Origin: Lasioglossum baleicum
Lineage: Eukaryota; Arthropoda; Insecta; Hymenoptera; Halictidae
Direction of reading: 5' to 3'
Length of the DNA stretch: 64,000 nucleotides
Assembly: GCF_051020765.1 (NCBI RefSeq)
Contig: NW_027469316.1
Location: 62,001-126,000, forward strand
The notes under the pieces are model-generated. The model saw only the letters and a program-made list of their open reading frames with translations. It was not told the DNA's origin and made no database searches. Below, piece after piece: positions 1 through 13,400 of the stretch. Position numbers and translations under genes: made by a program. The stretch's first letter is position 1; each line of letters opens with the position of its first letter.

Positions 1-880
1 ATGCGTTATGCGGTATGCGTTATGCGTTGTGCGTTGTGCGTTGTAGGATATGAGTTAGGCGTTATGCGTTATGCGATATGCGTTATGCGTTATGCGTTGT
101 GCGTTATGCGTTATGTGTTATGGATTTGCGTTATGCGTTATGCGTTATGCGTTGTGCCTTATGCGTTATGCGTTATGCGTTATGCGTTATGCGTTATGCG
201 TTATGGGCTCTGCGTTGTGCGTTATGCGTTATGAGTTATGCGATATGCGTTATGGGTTATGCGTTATGTGTTATGGGCTCTGCGTTATGCGTTGTGCGTT
301 ATGCGTTATGCGTTGTGCGTTGTGCGTTGTGCGTTGTGCGTTGTGCGTTATGCGTTATGCGTTATGCGTTATGCGTTATGCGTTATGCGGTATGCGTTAT
401 GCGTTGTGCGTTGTGCGTTGTGCGTTGTGCGTTATGCGTTATGCGTTATGCGTTATGCGTTTGCGTTATGCGTTATGCGTTATGCGTTATGCGTTATGCG
501 TTATGCGTTATGCGTTATGCGTTATGCGTTATGCGTTATGCGTTATGCGTTATGCGTTATGCGTTATGCGTTATGCGTTATGCGTTATGCGTTATGCGTT
601 ATGCGTTATGCGTTATGCGTTATGCGTTATGCGTTATGCGTTATGCGTTATGCGTTATGCGTTATGCGTTATGCGTTATGCGTTATGCGTTATGCGTTAT
701 GCGTTATGCGTTATGCGTTATGCGTTATGCGTTATGCGTTATGCGTTATGCGTTATGCGTTATGCGTTATGCGTTATGCGTTATGCGTTATGCGTTATGC
801 GTTATGCGTTATGCGTTATGCGTTATGCGTTATGCGTTATGCGTTATGCGTTATGCGTTATGCGTTATGCGTTATGCTTT
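1..880 (+). repeat. Left-edge fragment: M2b tail, M3b cassette and a 58-unit perfect run
   Basis: The window opens inside an M2b tail: ATGCGGT at 8-14 and two GTGCGTT units lead to the first type B marker at 43. An M2a cassette follows near 113-160 and an M3b cassette near 203-290 (ATGCGAT at 238). GTGCGTT runs flank ATGCGGT near 385, then a 6-bp TGCGTT resets the phase near 461-466. A perfect ATGCGTT run of 58 units fills about 467-873, closed by ATGCTTT at 874-880 and the next marker. No gene is present. Confidence 0.9.
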
Positions 881-3463
881 GTAGGATATGAGTTAGGCGT
901 TATGCGTTATGCGATATGCGTTATGCGTTATGCGTTATGCGTTGTGCGTTATGCGTTATGTGTTATGGATTTGCGTTATGCGTTATGCGTTATGCGTTAT
1001 GGGCTCTGCGTTGTGCGTTATGCGTTATGAGTTATGCGATATGCGGTATGCGTTATGCGTTGTGCGTTGTGCGATGTGCGTTGTGCGTTATGCGTTATGC
1101 GTTATGCGTTTGCGTTATGCGTTATGCGTTATGCGTTATGCGTTATGCGTTATGCGTTATGCGTTATGCGTTATGCGTTATGCGTTATGCGTTATGCGTT
1201 ATGCGTTATGCGTTATGCGTTATGCGTTATGCGTTATGCGTTATGCGTTATGCGTTATGCGTTATGCGTTATGCGTTATGCGTTATGCGTTATGCGTTAT
1301 GCGTTATGCGTTATGCGTTATGCGTTATGCGTTATGCGTTATGCGTTGTGCGTTATGCGTTATGTGTTATGGATTTGCGTTATGCGTTATGCGTTGTGCC
1401 TTATGCGTTATGCGTTATGCGTTATGCGTTATGGGCTCTGCGTTGTGCGTTATGCGTTATGAGTTATGCGATATGCGTTATGGGTTATGCATTATGCGTT
1501 ATGGGCTCTGCGTTATGCGTTGTGCGTTATGCGTTATGCGTTATGCGTTATGCGTTATGCGTTATGCGTTATGCGTTATGCGTTATGCGTTATGCGTTAT
1601 GCGTTATGCGTTATGCGTTATGCGTTATGCGTTATGCGTTATGCGTTATGTGTTATGGATTTGCGTTGTGCGTTGTGCGTTATGCGTTATGCGTTATGCG
1701 GTATGCGTTATGCGTTGTGCGTTGTGCGTTGTAGGATATGAGTTAGGCGTTATGCGTTATGCGATATGCGTTATGCGTTATGCGTTGTGCGTTATGCGTT
1801 ATGTGTTATGGATTTGCGTTATGCGTTATGCGTTGTGCCTTATGCGTTATGCGTTATGCGTTATGCGTTATGCGTTATGCGTTATGGGCTCTGCGTTGTG
1901 CGTTATGCGTTATGAGTTATGCGATATGCGTTATGGGTTATGCGTTATGTGTTATGGGCTCTGCGTTATGCGTTGTGCGTTATGCGTTATGCGTTGTGCG
2001 TTGTGCGTTATGCGTTATGCGTTATGCGTTATGCGTTATGCGTTATGCGTTATGCGTTATGCGTTATGTGTTATGGATTTGCGTTATGCGTTATGCGTTG
2101 TGCCTTATGCGTTATGCGTTATGCGTTATGCGTTATGGGCTCTGCGTTGTGCGTTATGCGTTATGAGTTATGCGATATGCGTTATGGGTTATGCATTATG
2201 CGTTATGGGCTCTGCGTTATGCGTTGTGCGTTATGCGTTATGCGTTATGCGTTATGCGTTATGCGTTATGCGTTATGCGTTATGCGTTATGCGTTATGCG
2301 TTATGCGTTATGCGTTATGCGTTATGCGTTATGCGTTATGCGTTATGCGTTATGCGTTATGCGTTATGCGTTATGCGTTATGCGTTATGCGTTATGCGTT
2401 ATGCGTTATGTGTTATGGATTTGCGTTGTGCGTTGTGCGTTATGCGTTATGCGTTATGCGGTATGCGTTATGCGTTGTGCGTTGTGCGTTGTAGGATATG
2501 AGTTAGGCGTTATGCGTTATGCGATATGCGTTATGCATTATGCGTTATGCGTTATGCGTTATGCGTTATGCGTTATGCGTTATGCGTTATGCGTTATGCG
2601 TTATGCGTTATGCGTTATGCGTTATGCGTTATGCGTTATGCGTTATGCGTTATGCGTTATGCGTTATGCGTTATGCGTTATGCGTTATGCGTTATGCGTT
2701 ATGCGTTATGCGTTATGCGTTATGCGTTATGCGTTATGCGTTATGCGTTATGCGTTATGCGTTATGCGTTATGCGTTATGCGTTATGCGTTATGCGTTAT
2801 GCGTTATGCGTTATGCGTTATGCGTTATGCGTTATGCGTTATGCGTTATGCGTTATGCGTTATGCGTTATGCGTTATGCGTTATGCGTTATGCGTTATGC
2901 GTTATGCGTTATGCGTTATGCGTTATGCGTTATGCGTTATGCGTTATGCGTTATGCGTTATGCGTTATGCGTTATGCGTTATGCTTTGTAGGATATGAGT
3001 TAGGCGTTATGCGTTATGCGTTATGCGTTATGCGTTATGCGTTATGCGTTATGCGTTTTGCGTTATGCGTTATGCGTTATGCGTTATGCGTTATGCGTTA
3101 TGCGTTATGCGTTATGCGTTATGCGGTATGCGTTATGCGTTATGCGTTATGCGTTATGCGTTATGCGTTATGCGTTATGCGTTATGCGTTATGCGTTATG
3201 CGTTATGCGTTATGCGTTATGCGTTATGCGTTATGCGTTATGCGTTATGCGTTATGCGTTATGCGTTATGCGTTATGCGTTATGCGTTATGCGTTATGCG
3301 TTATGCGTTATGCGTTATGCGTTATGCGTTATGCGTTATGCGTTATGCGTTATGCGTTATGCGTTATGCGTTATGCGTTATGCGTTATGCGTTATGCGTT
3401 ATGCGTTATGCGTTATGCGTTATGCGTTATGCGTTATGCGTTATGCGTTATGCGTTATGCGTT
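881..3463 (+). repeat. Four marker-bounded segments with M2, M3a and M3b cassettes and long perfect runs
   Basis: Markers at 881 (A), 1731 (B), 2491 (B) and 2988 (A). M3a cassettes have ATGCGAT at 1466 and 2170; an M3b has it at 1919. The segments starting at 881 and 1731 end in M2b leading to a type B marker. ATGCATT near 2533 opens a perfect 63-unit run (2540-2980). After the marker at 2988, TTGCGTT at 3058-3064 and ATGCGGT at 3121-3127 are the only interruptions before a perfect 48-unit run (3128-3463). Confidence 0.88.
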
Positions 3464-4440
3464 ATGTGTTATGGATTTGCGTTGTGCGTTGTGCGTTATG
3501 CGTTATGCGTTATGCGGTATGCGTTATGCGTTGTGCGTTGTGCGTTGTAGGATATGAGTTAGGCGTTATGCGTTATGCGATATGCGTTATGCGTTATGCG
3601 TTGTGCGTTATGCGTTATGTGTTATGGATTTGCGTTATGCGTTATGCGTTGTGCCTTATGCGTTATGCGTTATGCGTTATGCGTTATGCGTTATGGGCTC
3701 TGCGTTGTGCGTTATGCGTTATGAGTTATGCGATATGCGTTATGGGTTATGCGTTATGTGTTATGGGCTCTGCGTTATGCGTTGTGCGTTATGCGTTATG
3801 CGTTGTGCGTTGTGCGTTGTGCGTTGTGCGTTGTGCGTTGTGCGTTGTGCGTTATGCGTTATGCGTTATGCGTTATGCGTTATGCGTTATGCGTTATGCG
3901 TTATGCTTTGTAGGATATGAGTTAGGCGTTATGCGTTATGCGATATGCGTTATGCGTTATGCGTTATACGTTGTGCGTTATGCGTTATGTGTTATGGATT
4001 TGCGTTATGCGTTATGCGTTGTGCCTTATGCGTTATGCGTTATGCGTTATGCCTTATGGGCTCTGCGTTGTGCGTTATGCGTTATGAGTTATGCGATATG
4101 CGTTATGGGTTATGCATTATGCGTTATGGGCTCTGCGTTATGCGTTGTGCGTTATGCGTTATGCGTTATGCGTTATGCGTTATGCGTTATGCGTTATGCG
4201 TTATGCGTTATGCGTTATGCGTTGTGCGTTGTGCGTTGTGCGTTGTGCGTTGTGCGTTGTGCGTTCTGCGTTATGCGTTATGCGTTATGCGTTATGCGTT
4301 ATGCGTTATGCGTTATGCGTTGTGCGTTGTGCGTTGTGCGTTGTGCGTTGTGCGTTATGCGTTATGCGTTATGCGTTTGCGTTATGTGTTGTGCGTTATG
4401 CGTTATGCGTTTGCGTTATGCGTTATGCGTTATGCGTTAT
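3464..4440 (+). repeat. Dispersed duplication, copy 1 (partner at about 16.53-17.48 kb)
   Basis: Order: M2b, marker B at 3547, M2a, M3b (ATGCGAT at 3728), a GTGCGTT run, marker A at 3910, ATACGTT at 3966, M2a, M3a (ATGCGAT at 4091), GTGCGTT runs around one CTGCGTT near 4265, then the left-type M4 cassette with 6-bp units at 4378-4383 and 4412-4417. The same order recurs about 13.07 kb downstream (3464 to 16533, 3547 to 16616, 3910 to 16979, 4091 to 17153). Copy-specific change here: ATGCCTT directly before ATGGGCT near 4050. Confidence 0.85.
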
Positions 4441-5821
4441 GCGTTGTGCGTTGTGCGTTATGCGTTATGCGTTATGCGTTATGCGTTATGCGTTATGCGT
4501 TATGCGTTATGCGTTATGCGTTATGCGTTATGCGTTATGCGGTATGCGTTATGCGTTATGCGTTATGCGTTATGCGTTATGCGTTATGCGTTATGCGTTA
4601 TGCGTTATGCGTTATGCGTTATGCGTTATGCGTTATGCGTTATGCGTTATGCGTTATGCGTTATGCGTTATGCGTTATGCGTTATGCGTTATGCGTTATG
4701 CGTTATGCGTTATGCGTTATGCGTTATGCGTTATGCGTTATGCGTTATGCTTTGTAGGATATGAGTTAGGCGTTATGCGTTATGCGATATGCGTTATGCG
4801 TTATGCGTTATGCGTTGTGCGTTATGCGTTATGTGTTATGGATTTGCGTTATGCGTTATGCGTTGTGCCTTATGCGTTATGCGTTATGCGTTATGCGTTA
4901 TGGGCTCTGCGTTGTGCGTTATGCGTTATGAGTTATGCGATATGCGTTATGGGTTATGCATTATGCGTTATGGGCTCTGCGTTATGCGTTGTGCGTTATG
5001 CGTTATGCGTTATGCGTTATGCGTTATGCGTTATGCGTTATGCGTTATGCGTTATGCGTTATGCGTTATGCGTTATGCGTTATGCGTTATGCGTTATGCG
5101 TTATGCGTTATGCGTTATGCGTTATGCGTTATGCGTTATGCGTTATGCGTTATGCGGTATGCGTTATGCGTTATGCGTTATGCGTTATGCGTTATGCGTT
5201 ATGCGTTATGCGTTATGCGTTATGCGTTATGCGTTATGCGTTATGCGTTATGCGTTATGCGTTATGCGTTATGCGTTATGCGTTATGCGTTATGCGTTAT
5301 GCGTTATGCGTTATGCGTTATGCGTTATGCGTTATGCGTTATGCGTTATGCGTTATGCGTTATGCGTTATGCGTTATGCGTTATGCGTTATGCGTTATGC
5401 GTTATGCGTTATGCGTTATGCGTTATGCGTTATGCGTTATGCGTTATGCGTTATGCGTTATGCGTTATGCGTTATGCGTTATGCGATATGCGTTATGCGT
5501 TATGCGTTATGCGTTATGCGTTATGCGTTATGCGTTATGCGTTATGCGTTATGCGTTATGCGTTATGCGTTATGCGTTATGCGTTATGCGTTATGCGTTA
5601 TGCGTTATGCGTTATGCGTTATGCGTTATGCGTTATGCGTTATGCGTTATGCGTTATGCGTTATGCGTTATGCGTTATGCGTTATGCGTTATGTGTTATG
5701 CGTTATGCGTTATGCGTTATGCGTTATGCGTTATGCGTTATGCGTTATGCGTTATGCGGTATGCGTTATGCGTTGTGCGTTGTGCGTTGTAGGATATGAG
5801 TTAGGCGTTATGCGTTATGCG
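4418..5821 (+). repeat. Low-variant stretch between duplicated blocks
   Basis: A canonical run with two GTGCGTT units and one ATGCGGT near 4540 reaches marker A at 4754. An M2a and an M3a cassette (ATGCGAT at 4935) follow. Then about 750 bp are nearly pure ATGCGTT, broken only by ATGCGGT near 5152, a lone ATGCGAT near 5480, a lone ATGTGTT near 5690, and ATGCGGT with GTGCGTT units just before marker B at 5789. Nothing gene-like is present. Confidence 0.88.
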
Positions 5822-8800
5822 ATATGCGTTATGCGTTATGCGTTGTGCGTTATGCGTTATGTGTTATGGATTTGCGTTATGCGTTATGCGTTGTGCCTTA
5901 TGCGTTATGCGTTATGCGTTATGCGTTATGCGTTATGGGCTCTGCGTTGTGCGTTATGCGTTATGAGTTATGCGATATGCGTTATGGGTTATGCGTTATG
6001 TGTTATGCGTTGTGCGTTATGCGTTATGCGTTGTGCGTTGTGCGTTGTGCGTTATGCGTTATGCGTTATGCGTTATGCGTTATGCGTTATGCGTTATGCG
6101 TTATGCGTTATGCGTTATGCGTTATGCGTTATGCGTTATGCGTTATGCGTTATGCGTTATGCGTTATGCGTTATGCGTTATGCGTTATGCGTTATGCGTT
6201 ATGCGTTATGCGTTATGCGTTATGCGTTATGCGTTATGCGTTATGCGTTATGCGTTATGCGTTATGCGTTATGCGTTATGCGTTATGCGTTATGCGTTAT
6301 GCGTTATGCGTTATGCGTTATGCGTTATGCGTTATGCGTTATGCGTTATGCGTTATGCGTTATGCGTTATGCGTTATGCGTTATGCGTTTTGCGTTATGC
6401 GTTATGCGTTATGCGTTATGCGTTATGCGTTATGCGTTATGCGTTATGCGTTATGCGTTATGCGTTATGCGTTATGCGTTATGCGTTATGCGTTATGGGT
6501 TATGCATTATGCGTTATGGGCTCTGCGTTATGCGTTGTGCGTTATGCGTTATGCGTTATGCGTTATGCGTTATGCGTTATGCGTTATGCGTTATGCGTTA
6601 TGCGTTATGCGTTATGCGTTATGCGTTATGTGTTATGGATTTGCGTTGTGCGTTGTGCGTTATGCGTTATGCGTTATGCGGTATGCGTTATGCGTTGTGC
6701 GTTGTGCGTTGTAGGATATGAGTTAGGCGTTATGCGTTATGCGATATGCGTTATGCGTTATGCGTTGTGCGTTATGCGTTATGTGTTATGGATTTGCGTT
6801 ATGCGTTATGCGTTGTGCCTTATGCGTTATGCGTTATGCGTTATGCGTTATGCGTTATGGGCTCTGCGTTGTGCGTTATGCGTTATGAGTTATGCGATAT
6901 GCGTTATGGGTTATGCGTTATGTGTTATGGGCTCTGCGTTATGCGTTGTGCGTTATGCGTTATGCGTTGTGCGTTGTGCGTTGTGCGTTGTGCGTTGTGC
7001 GTTATGCGTTATGCGTTATGCGTTATGCGTTATGCGTTATGCGTTATGCTTTGTAGGATATGAGTTAGGCGTTATGCGTTATGCGATATGCGTTATGCGT
7101 TATGCGTTATACGTTGTGCGTTGTGCGTTATGCGTTATGTGTTATGGATTTGCGTTATGCGTTATGCGTTGTGCCTTATGCGTTATGCGTTATGCGTTAT
7201 GCGTTATGCGTTATGGGCTCTGCGTTGTGCGTTGTGCGTTGTGCGTTGTGCGTTGTGCGTTGTGCGTTATGCGTTATGCGTTATGCGTTTGCGTTATGTG
7301 TTGTGCGTTATGCGTTATGCGTTTGCGTTATGCGTTATGCGTTATGCGTTGTGCGTTATGCGTTATGCGTTATGCGTTATGCGTTATGCGTTATGCGTTA
7401 TGCGTTATGCGTTATGCGTTATGCGTTATGCGTTATGCTTTGTAGGATATGAGTTAGGCGTTATGCGTTATGCGATATGCGTTATGCGTTATGCGTTATG
7501 CGTTATGCGTTGTGCGTTATGCGTTATGTGTTATGGATTTGCGTTGTGCGTTGTGCGTTATGCGTTATGCGTTATGCGGTATGCGTTATGCGTTGTGCGT
7601 TGTGCGTTGTAGGATATGAGTTAGGCGTTATGCGTTATGCGATATGCGTTATGCGTTATGCGTTGTGCGTTATGCGTTATGTGTTATGGATTTGCGTTAT
7701 GCGTTATGCGTTGTGCCTTATGCGTTATGCGTTATGCGTTATGCGTTATGGGCTCTGCGTTGTGCGTTATGCGTTATGAGTTATGCGATATGCGTTATGG
7801 GTTATGCGTTATGTGTTATGGGCTCTGCGTTATGCGTTGTGCGTTATGCGTTATGCGTTGTGCGTTGTGCGTTGTGCGTTGTGCGTTGTGCGTTATGCGT
7901 TATGCGTTATGCGTTATGCGTTATGCGTTATGCGTTATGCTTTGTAGGATATGAGTTAGGCGTTATGCGTTATGCGATATGCGTTATGCGTTATGCGTTA
8001 TACGTTGTGCGTTATGCGTTATGTGTTATGGATTTGCGTTATGCGTTATGCGTTGTGCCTTATGCGTTATGCGTTATGCGTTATGCGTTATGCGTTATGG
8101 GCTCTGCGTTGTGCGTTGTGCGTTATGCGTTATGCGTTATGCGTTTGCGTTATGTGTTGTGCGTTATGCGTTATGCGTTTGCGTTATGCGTTATGCGTTA
8201 TGCGTTGTGCGTTATGCGTTATGCGTTATGCGTTATGCGTTATGCGTTATGCGTTATGCGTTATGCGTTATGCGTTATGCTTTGTAGGATATGAGTTAGG
8301 CGTTATGCGTTATGCGATATGCGTTATGCGTTATGCGTTATGCGTTATGCGTTGTGCGTTATGCGTTATGTGTTATGGATTTGCGTTGTGCGTTGTGCGT
8401 TATGCGTTATGCGTTATGCGGTATGCGTTATGCGTTGTGCGTTGTGCGTTGTAGGATATGAGTTAGGCGTTATGCGTTATGCGATATGCGTTATGCGTTA
8501 TGCGTTGTGCGTTATGCGTTATGTGTTATGGATTTGCGTTATGCGTTATGCGTTGTGCCTTATGCGTTATGCGTTATGCGTTATGCGTTATGCGTTATGG
8601 GCTCTGCGTTGTGCGTTATGCGTTATGAGTTATGCGATATGCGTTATGGGTTATGCGTTATGTGTTATGGGCTCTGCGTTATGCGTTGTGCGTTATGCGT
8701 TATGCGTTGTGCGTTGTGCGTTGTGCGTTGTGCGTTGTGCGTTATGCGTTATGCGTTATGCGTTATGCGTTATGCGTTATGCGTTATGCTTTGTAGGATA

Positions 8801-10441
8801 TGAGTTAGGCGTTATGCGTTATGCGATATGCGTTATGCGTTATGCGTTATACGTTGTGCGTTATGCGTTATGTGTTATGGATTTGCGTTATGCGTTATGC
8901 GTTGTGCCTTATGCGTTATGCGTTATGCGTTATGCGTTATGCGTTATGGGCTCTGCGTTGTGCGTTATGCGTTATGAGTTATGCGATATGCGTTATGGGT
9001 TATGCGTTATGTGTTATGGGCTCTGCGTTATGCGTTGTGCGTTATGCGTTATGCGTTGTGCGTTGTGCGTTGTGCGTTGTGCGTTGTGCGTTGTGCGTTG
9101 TGCGTTGTGCGTTGTGCGTTGTGCGTTATGCGTTATGCGTTATGCGTTTGCGTTATGTGTTGTGCGTTATGCGTTATGCGTTTGCGTTATGCGTTATGCG
9201 TTATGCGTTGTGCGTTATGCGTTATGCGTTATGCGTTATGCGTTATGCGTTATGCGTTATGCGTTATGCGTTATGCGTTATGCGTTATGCGTTATGCGTT
9301 ATGCTTTGTAGGATATGAGTTAGGCGTTATGCGTTATGCGATATGCGTTATGCGTTATGCGTTATGCGTTATGCGTTGTGCGTTATGCGTTATGTGTTAT
9401 GGATTTGCGTTATGCGTTATGCGTTGTGCCTTATGCGTTATGCGTTATGCGTTATGCGTTATGCGTTATGCGTTATGCGTTATGCTTTGTAGGATATGAG
9501 TTAGGCGTTATGCGTTATGCGATATGCGTTATGCGTTATGCGTTATGCGTTGTGCGTTATGCGTTATGTGTTATGGATTTGCGTTATGCGTTATGCGTTG
9601 TGCCTTATGCGTTATGCGTTATGCGTTATGCGTTATGGGCTCTGCGTTGTGCGTTATGCGTTATGAGTTATGCGATATGCGTTATGGGTTATGCATTATG
9701 CGTTATGGGCTCTGCGTTATGCGTTGTGCGTTATGCGTTATGCGTTATGCGTTATGCGTTATGCGTTATGCGTTATGCGTTATGCGTTATGCGTTGTGCG
9801 TTGTGCGTTGTGCGTTGTGCGTTGTGCGTTGTGCGTTATGCGTTATGCGTTATGCGTTATGCGTTATGCGTTATGCGTTATGCGTTATGCGTTATGCGTT
9901 ATGCGTTATGCGTTATGCGTTATGCGTTATGCGTTATGCGTTATGCGTTATGCGTTATGCGTTATGCGTTATGCGTTATGCGTTATGCGTTATGCGTTAT
10001 GCGTTATGCGTTATGCGTTATGCGTTATGCGTTATGCGTTATGCTTTATGCGTTATGCGTTATGCGTTATGCGTTATGCGTTATGCGATATGCGTTATGC
10101 GTTATGCGTTATACGTTGTGCGTTATGCGTTATGTGTTATGGATTTGCGTTATGCGTTATGCGTTGTGCCTTATGCGTTATGCGTTATGCGTTATGCGTT
10201 ATGCGTTATGGGCTCTGCGTTGTGCGTTGTGCGTTATGCGTTTGCGTTATGCGTTATGCGTTATGCGTTATGCGTTATGCGTTATGCGTTATGCGTTATG
10301 CGTTATGCGTTATGCGTTATGCGTTGTGCGTTGTGCGTTGTGCGTTGTGCGTTATGCGTTTGCGTTATGCGTTATGCGTTATGCGTTATGCGTTATGCGT
10401 TATGCGTTATGCGTTATGCGTTATGCGTTATGCGTTATGCG
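5822..10441 (+). repeat. Tandem segmental duplication of about 4.6 kb, copy 1
   Basis: Cassette order: M2a, an M3b missing its closing ATGGGCT and CTGCGTT pair (near 5990-6010), a long run with TTGCGTT near 6388, a partial M3a at 6495, then markers 6711 (B), 7053 (A), 7442 (A), 7609 (B), 7944 (A), 8284 (A), 8451 (B), 8793 (A), 9308 (A), 9489 (A), then M3a (ATGCGAT at 9670), GTGCGTT runs, ATACGTT near 10111 and two 6-bp TGCGTT units near 10240 and 10360. The same order repeats from about 10442 at offsets of 4291 to 4620 bp, all multiples of 7. Confidence 0.88.
6711..9488 (+). repeat. Triplet higher-order repeat (markers B-A-A), about 0.85-0.9 kb, copy set 1
   Basis: Marker types run B, A, A, B, A, A, B, A, A. 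Spacings are 342, 389, 167 bp, then 335, 340, 167 bp, then 342, 515, 181 bp. Each triplet holds, in order, M2a with M3b and GTGCGTT runs; then ATACGTT with M2a and a left-type M4; then a short M2b. Middle segments vary in whether M3b is full (8793-9308), collapsed to GTGCGTT runs (7053-7442) or almost absent (7944-8284). In the third triplet the closing M2b is replaced by M2a, so it ends in a type A marker. Confidence 0.85.
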
Positions 10442-13400
10442 TTATGCGTTATGCGTTATGCGTTGTGCGTTATGCGTTATGTGTTATGGATTTGCGTTAT
10501 GCGTTATGCGTTGTGCCTTATGCGTTATGCGTTATGCGTTATGCGTTATGCGTTATGGGCTCTGCGTTGTGCGTTATGCGTTATGAGTTATGCGATATGC
10601 GTTATGGGTTATGCGTTATGTGTTATGCGTTGTGCGTTATGCGTTATGCGTTGTGCGTTGTGCGTTGTGCGTTATGCGTTATGCGTTATGCGTTATGCGT
10701 TATGCGTTATGCGTTATGCGTTATGCGTTATGCGTTATGCGTTATGCGTTATGCGTTATGCGTTATGCGTTATGCGTTATGCGTTATGGGTTATGCATTA
10801 TGCGTTATGGGCTCTGCGTTATGCGTTGTGCGTTATGCGTTATGCGTTATGCGTTATGCGTTATGCGTTATGCGTTATGCGTTATGCGTTATGCGTTATG
10901 CGTTATGCGTTATGCGTTATGCGTTATGCGTTATGCGTTATGTGTTATGGATTTGCGTTGTGCGTTGTGCGTTATGCGTTATGCGTTATGCGGTATGCGT
11001 TATGCGTTGTGCGTTGTGCGTTGTAGGATATGAGTTAGGCGTTATGCGTTATGCGATATGCGTTATGCGTTATGCGTTGTGCGTTATGCGTTATGTGTTA
11101 TGGATTTGCGTTATGCGTTATGCGTTGTGCCTTATGCGTTATGCGTTATGCGTTATGCGTTATGCGTTATGGGCTCTGCGTTGTGCGTTATGCGTTATGA
11201 GTTATGCGATATGCGTTATGGGTTATGCGTTATGTGTTATGGGCTCTGCGTTATGCGTTGTGCGTTATGCGTTATGCGTTGTGCGTTGTGCGTTGTGCGT
11301 TGTGCGTTGTGCGTTATGCGTTATGCGTTATGCGTTATGCGTTATGCGTTATGCGTTATGCTTTGTAGGATATGAGTTAGGCGTTATGCGTTATGCGATA
11401 TGCGTTATGCGTTATGCGTTATACGTTGTGCGTTGTGCGTTATGCGTTATGTGTTATGGATTTGCGTTATGCGTTATGCGTTGTGCCTTATGCGTTATGC
11501 GTTATGCGTTATGCGTTATGCGTTATGGGCTCTGCGTTGTGCGTTGTGCGTTGTGCGTTGTGCGTTGTGCGTTGTGCGTTATGCGTTATGCGTTATGCGT
11601 TTGCGTTATGTGTTGTGCGTTATGCGTTATGCGTTTGCGTTATGCGTTATGCGTTATGCGTTGTGCGTTATGCGTTATGCGTTATGCGTTATGCGTTATG
11701 CGTTATGCGTTATGCGTTATGCGTTATGCGTTATGCGTTATGCGTTATGCTTTGTAGGATATGAGTTAGGCGTTATGCGTTATGCGATATGCGTTATGCG
11801 TTATGCGTTATGCGTTATGCGTTGTGCGTTATGCGTTATGTGTTATGGATTTGCGTTGTGCGTTGTGCGTTATGCGTTATGCGTTATGCGGTATGCGTTA
11901 TGCGTTGTGCGTTGTGCGTTGTAGGATATGAGTTAGGCGTTATGCGTTATGCGATATGCGTTATGCGTTATGCGTTGTGCGTTATGCGTTATGTGTTATG
12001 GATTTGCGTTATGCGTTATGCGTTGTGCCTTATGCGTTATGCGTTATGCGTTATGCGTTATGCGTTATGGGCTCTGCGTTGTGCGTTATGCGTTATGAGT
12101 TATGCGATATGCGTTATGGGTTATGCGTTATGTGTTATGGGCTCTGCGTTATGCGTTGTGCGTTATGCGTTATGCGTTGTGCGTTGTGCGTTGTGCGTTG
12201 TGCGTTGTGCGTTATGCGTTATGCGTTATGCGTTATGCGTTATGCGTTATGCGTTATGCTTTGTAGGATATGAGTTAGGCGTTATGCGTTATGCGATATG
12301 CGTTATGCGTTATGCGTTATACGTTGTGCGTTATGCGTTATGTGTTATGGATTTGCGTTATGCGTTATGCGTTGTGCCTTATGCGTTATGCGTTATGCGT
12401 TATGCGTTATGCGTTATGGGCTCTGCGTTGTGCGTTGTGCGTTATGCGTTATGCGTTATGCGTTTGCGTTATGTGTTGTGCGTTATGCGTTATGCGTTTG
12501 CGTTATGCGTTATGCGTTATGCGTTGTGCGTTATGCGTTATGCGTTATGCGTTATGCGTTATGCGTTATGCGTTATGCGTTATGCGTTATGCGTTATGCG
12601 TTATGCTTTGTAGGATATGAGTTAGGCGTTATGCGTTATGCGATATGCGTTATGCGTTATGCGTTATGCGTTATGCGTTGTGCGTTATGCGTTATGTGTT
12701 ATGGATTTGCGTTGTGCGTTGTGCGTTATGCGTTATGCGTTATGCGGTATGCGTTATGCGTTGTGCGTTGTGCGTTGTAGGATATGAGTTAGGCGTTATG
12801 CGTTATGCGATATGCGTTATGCGTTATGCGTTGTGCGTTATGCGTTATGTGTTATGGATTTGCGTTATGCGTTATGCGTTGTGCCTTATGCGTTATGCGT
12901 TATGCGTTATGCGTTATGCGTTATGGGCTCTGCGTTGTGCGTTATGCGTTATGAGTTATGCGATATGCGTTATGGGTTATGCGTTATGTGTTATGGGCTC
13001 TGCGTTATGCGTTGTGCGTTATGCGTTATGCGTTGTGCGTTGTGCGTTGTGCGTTGTGCGTTGTGCGTTATGCGTTATGCGTTATGCGTTATGCGTTATG
13101 CGTTATGCGTTATGCTTTGTAGGATATGAGTTAGGCGTTATGCGTTATGCGATATGCGTTATGCGTTATGCGTTATACGTTGTGCGTTATGCGTTATGTG
13201 TTATGGATTTGCGTTATGCGTTATGCGTTGTGCCTTATGCGTTATGCGTTATGCGTTATGCGTTATGGGCTCTGCGTTGTGCGTTATGCGTTATGAGTTA
13301 TGCGATATGCGTTATGGGTTATGCGTTATGTGTTATGGGCTCTGCGTTATGCGTTGTGCGTTATGCGTTATGCGTTGTGCGTTGTGCGTTGTGCGTTGTG

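Noticed and set aside
43..59. Marker M1 as a promoter or start site (GGATATG resembles a purine-rich stretch before ATG)
   Set aside because: The string is also followed by in-frame stops and repeats 82 times in non-coding array; no coding sequence follows any copy.
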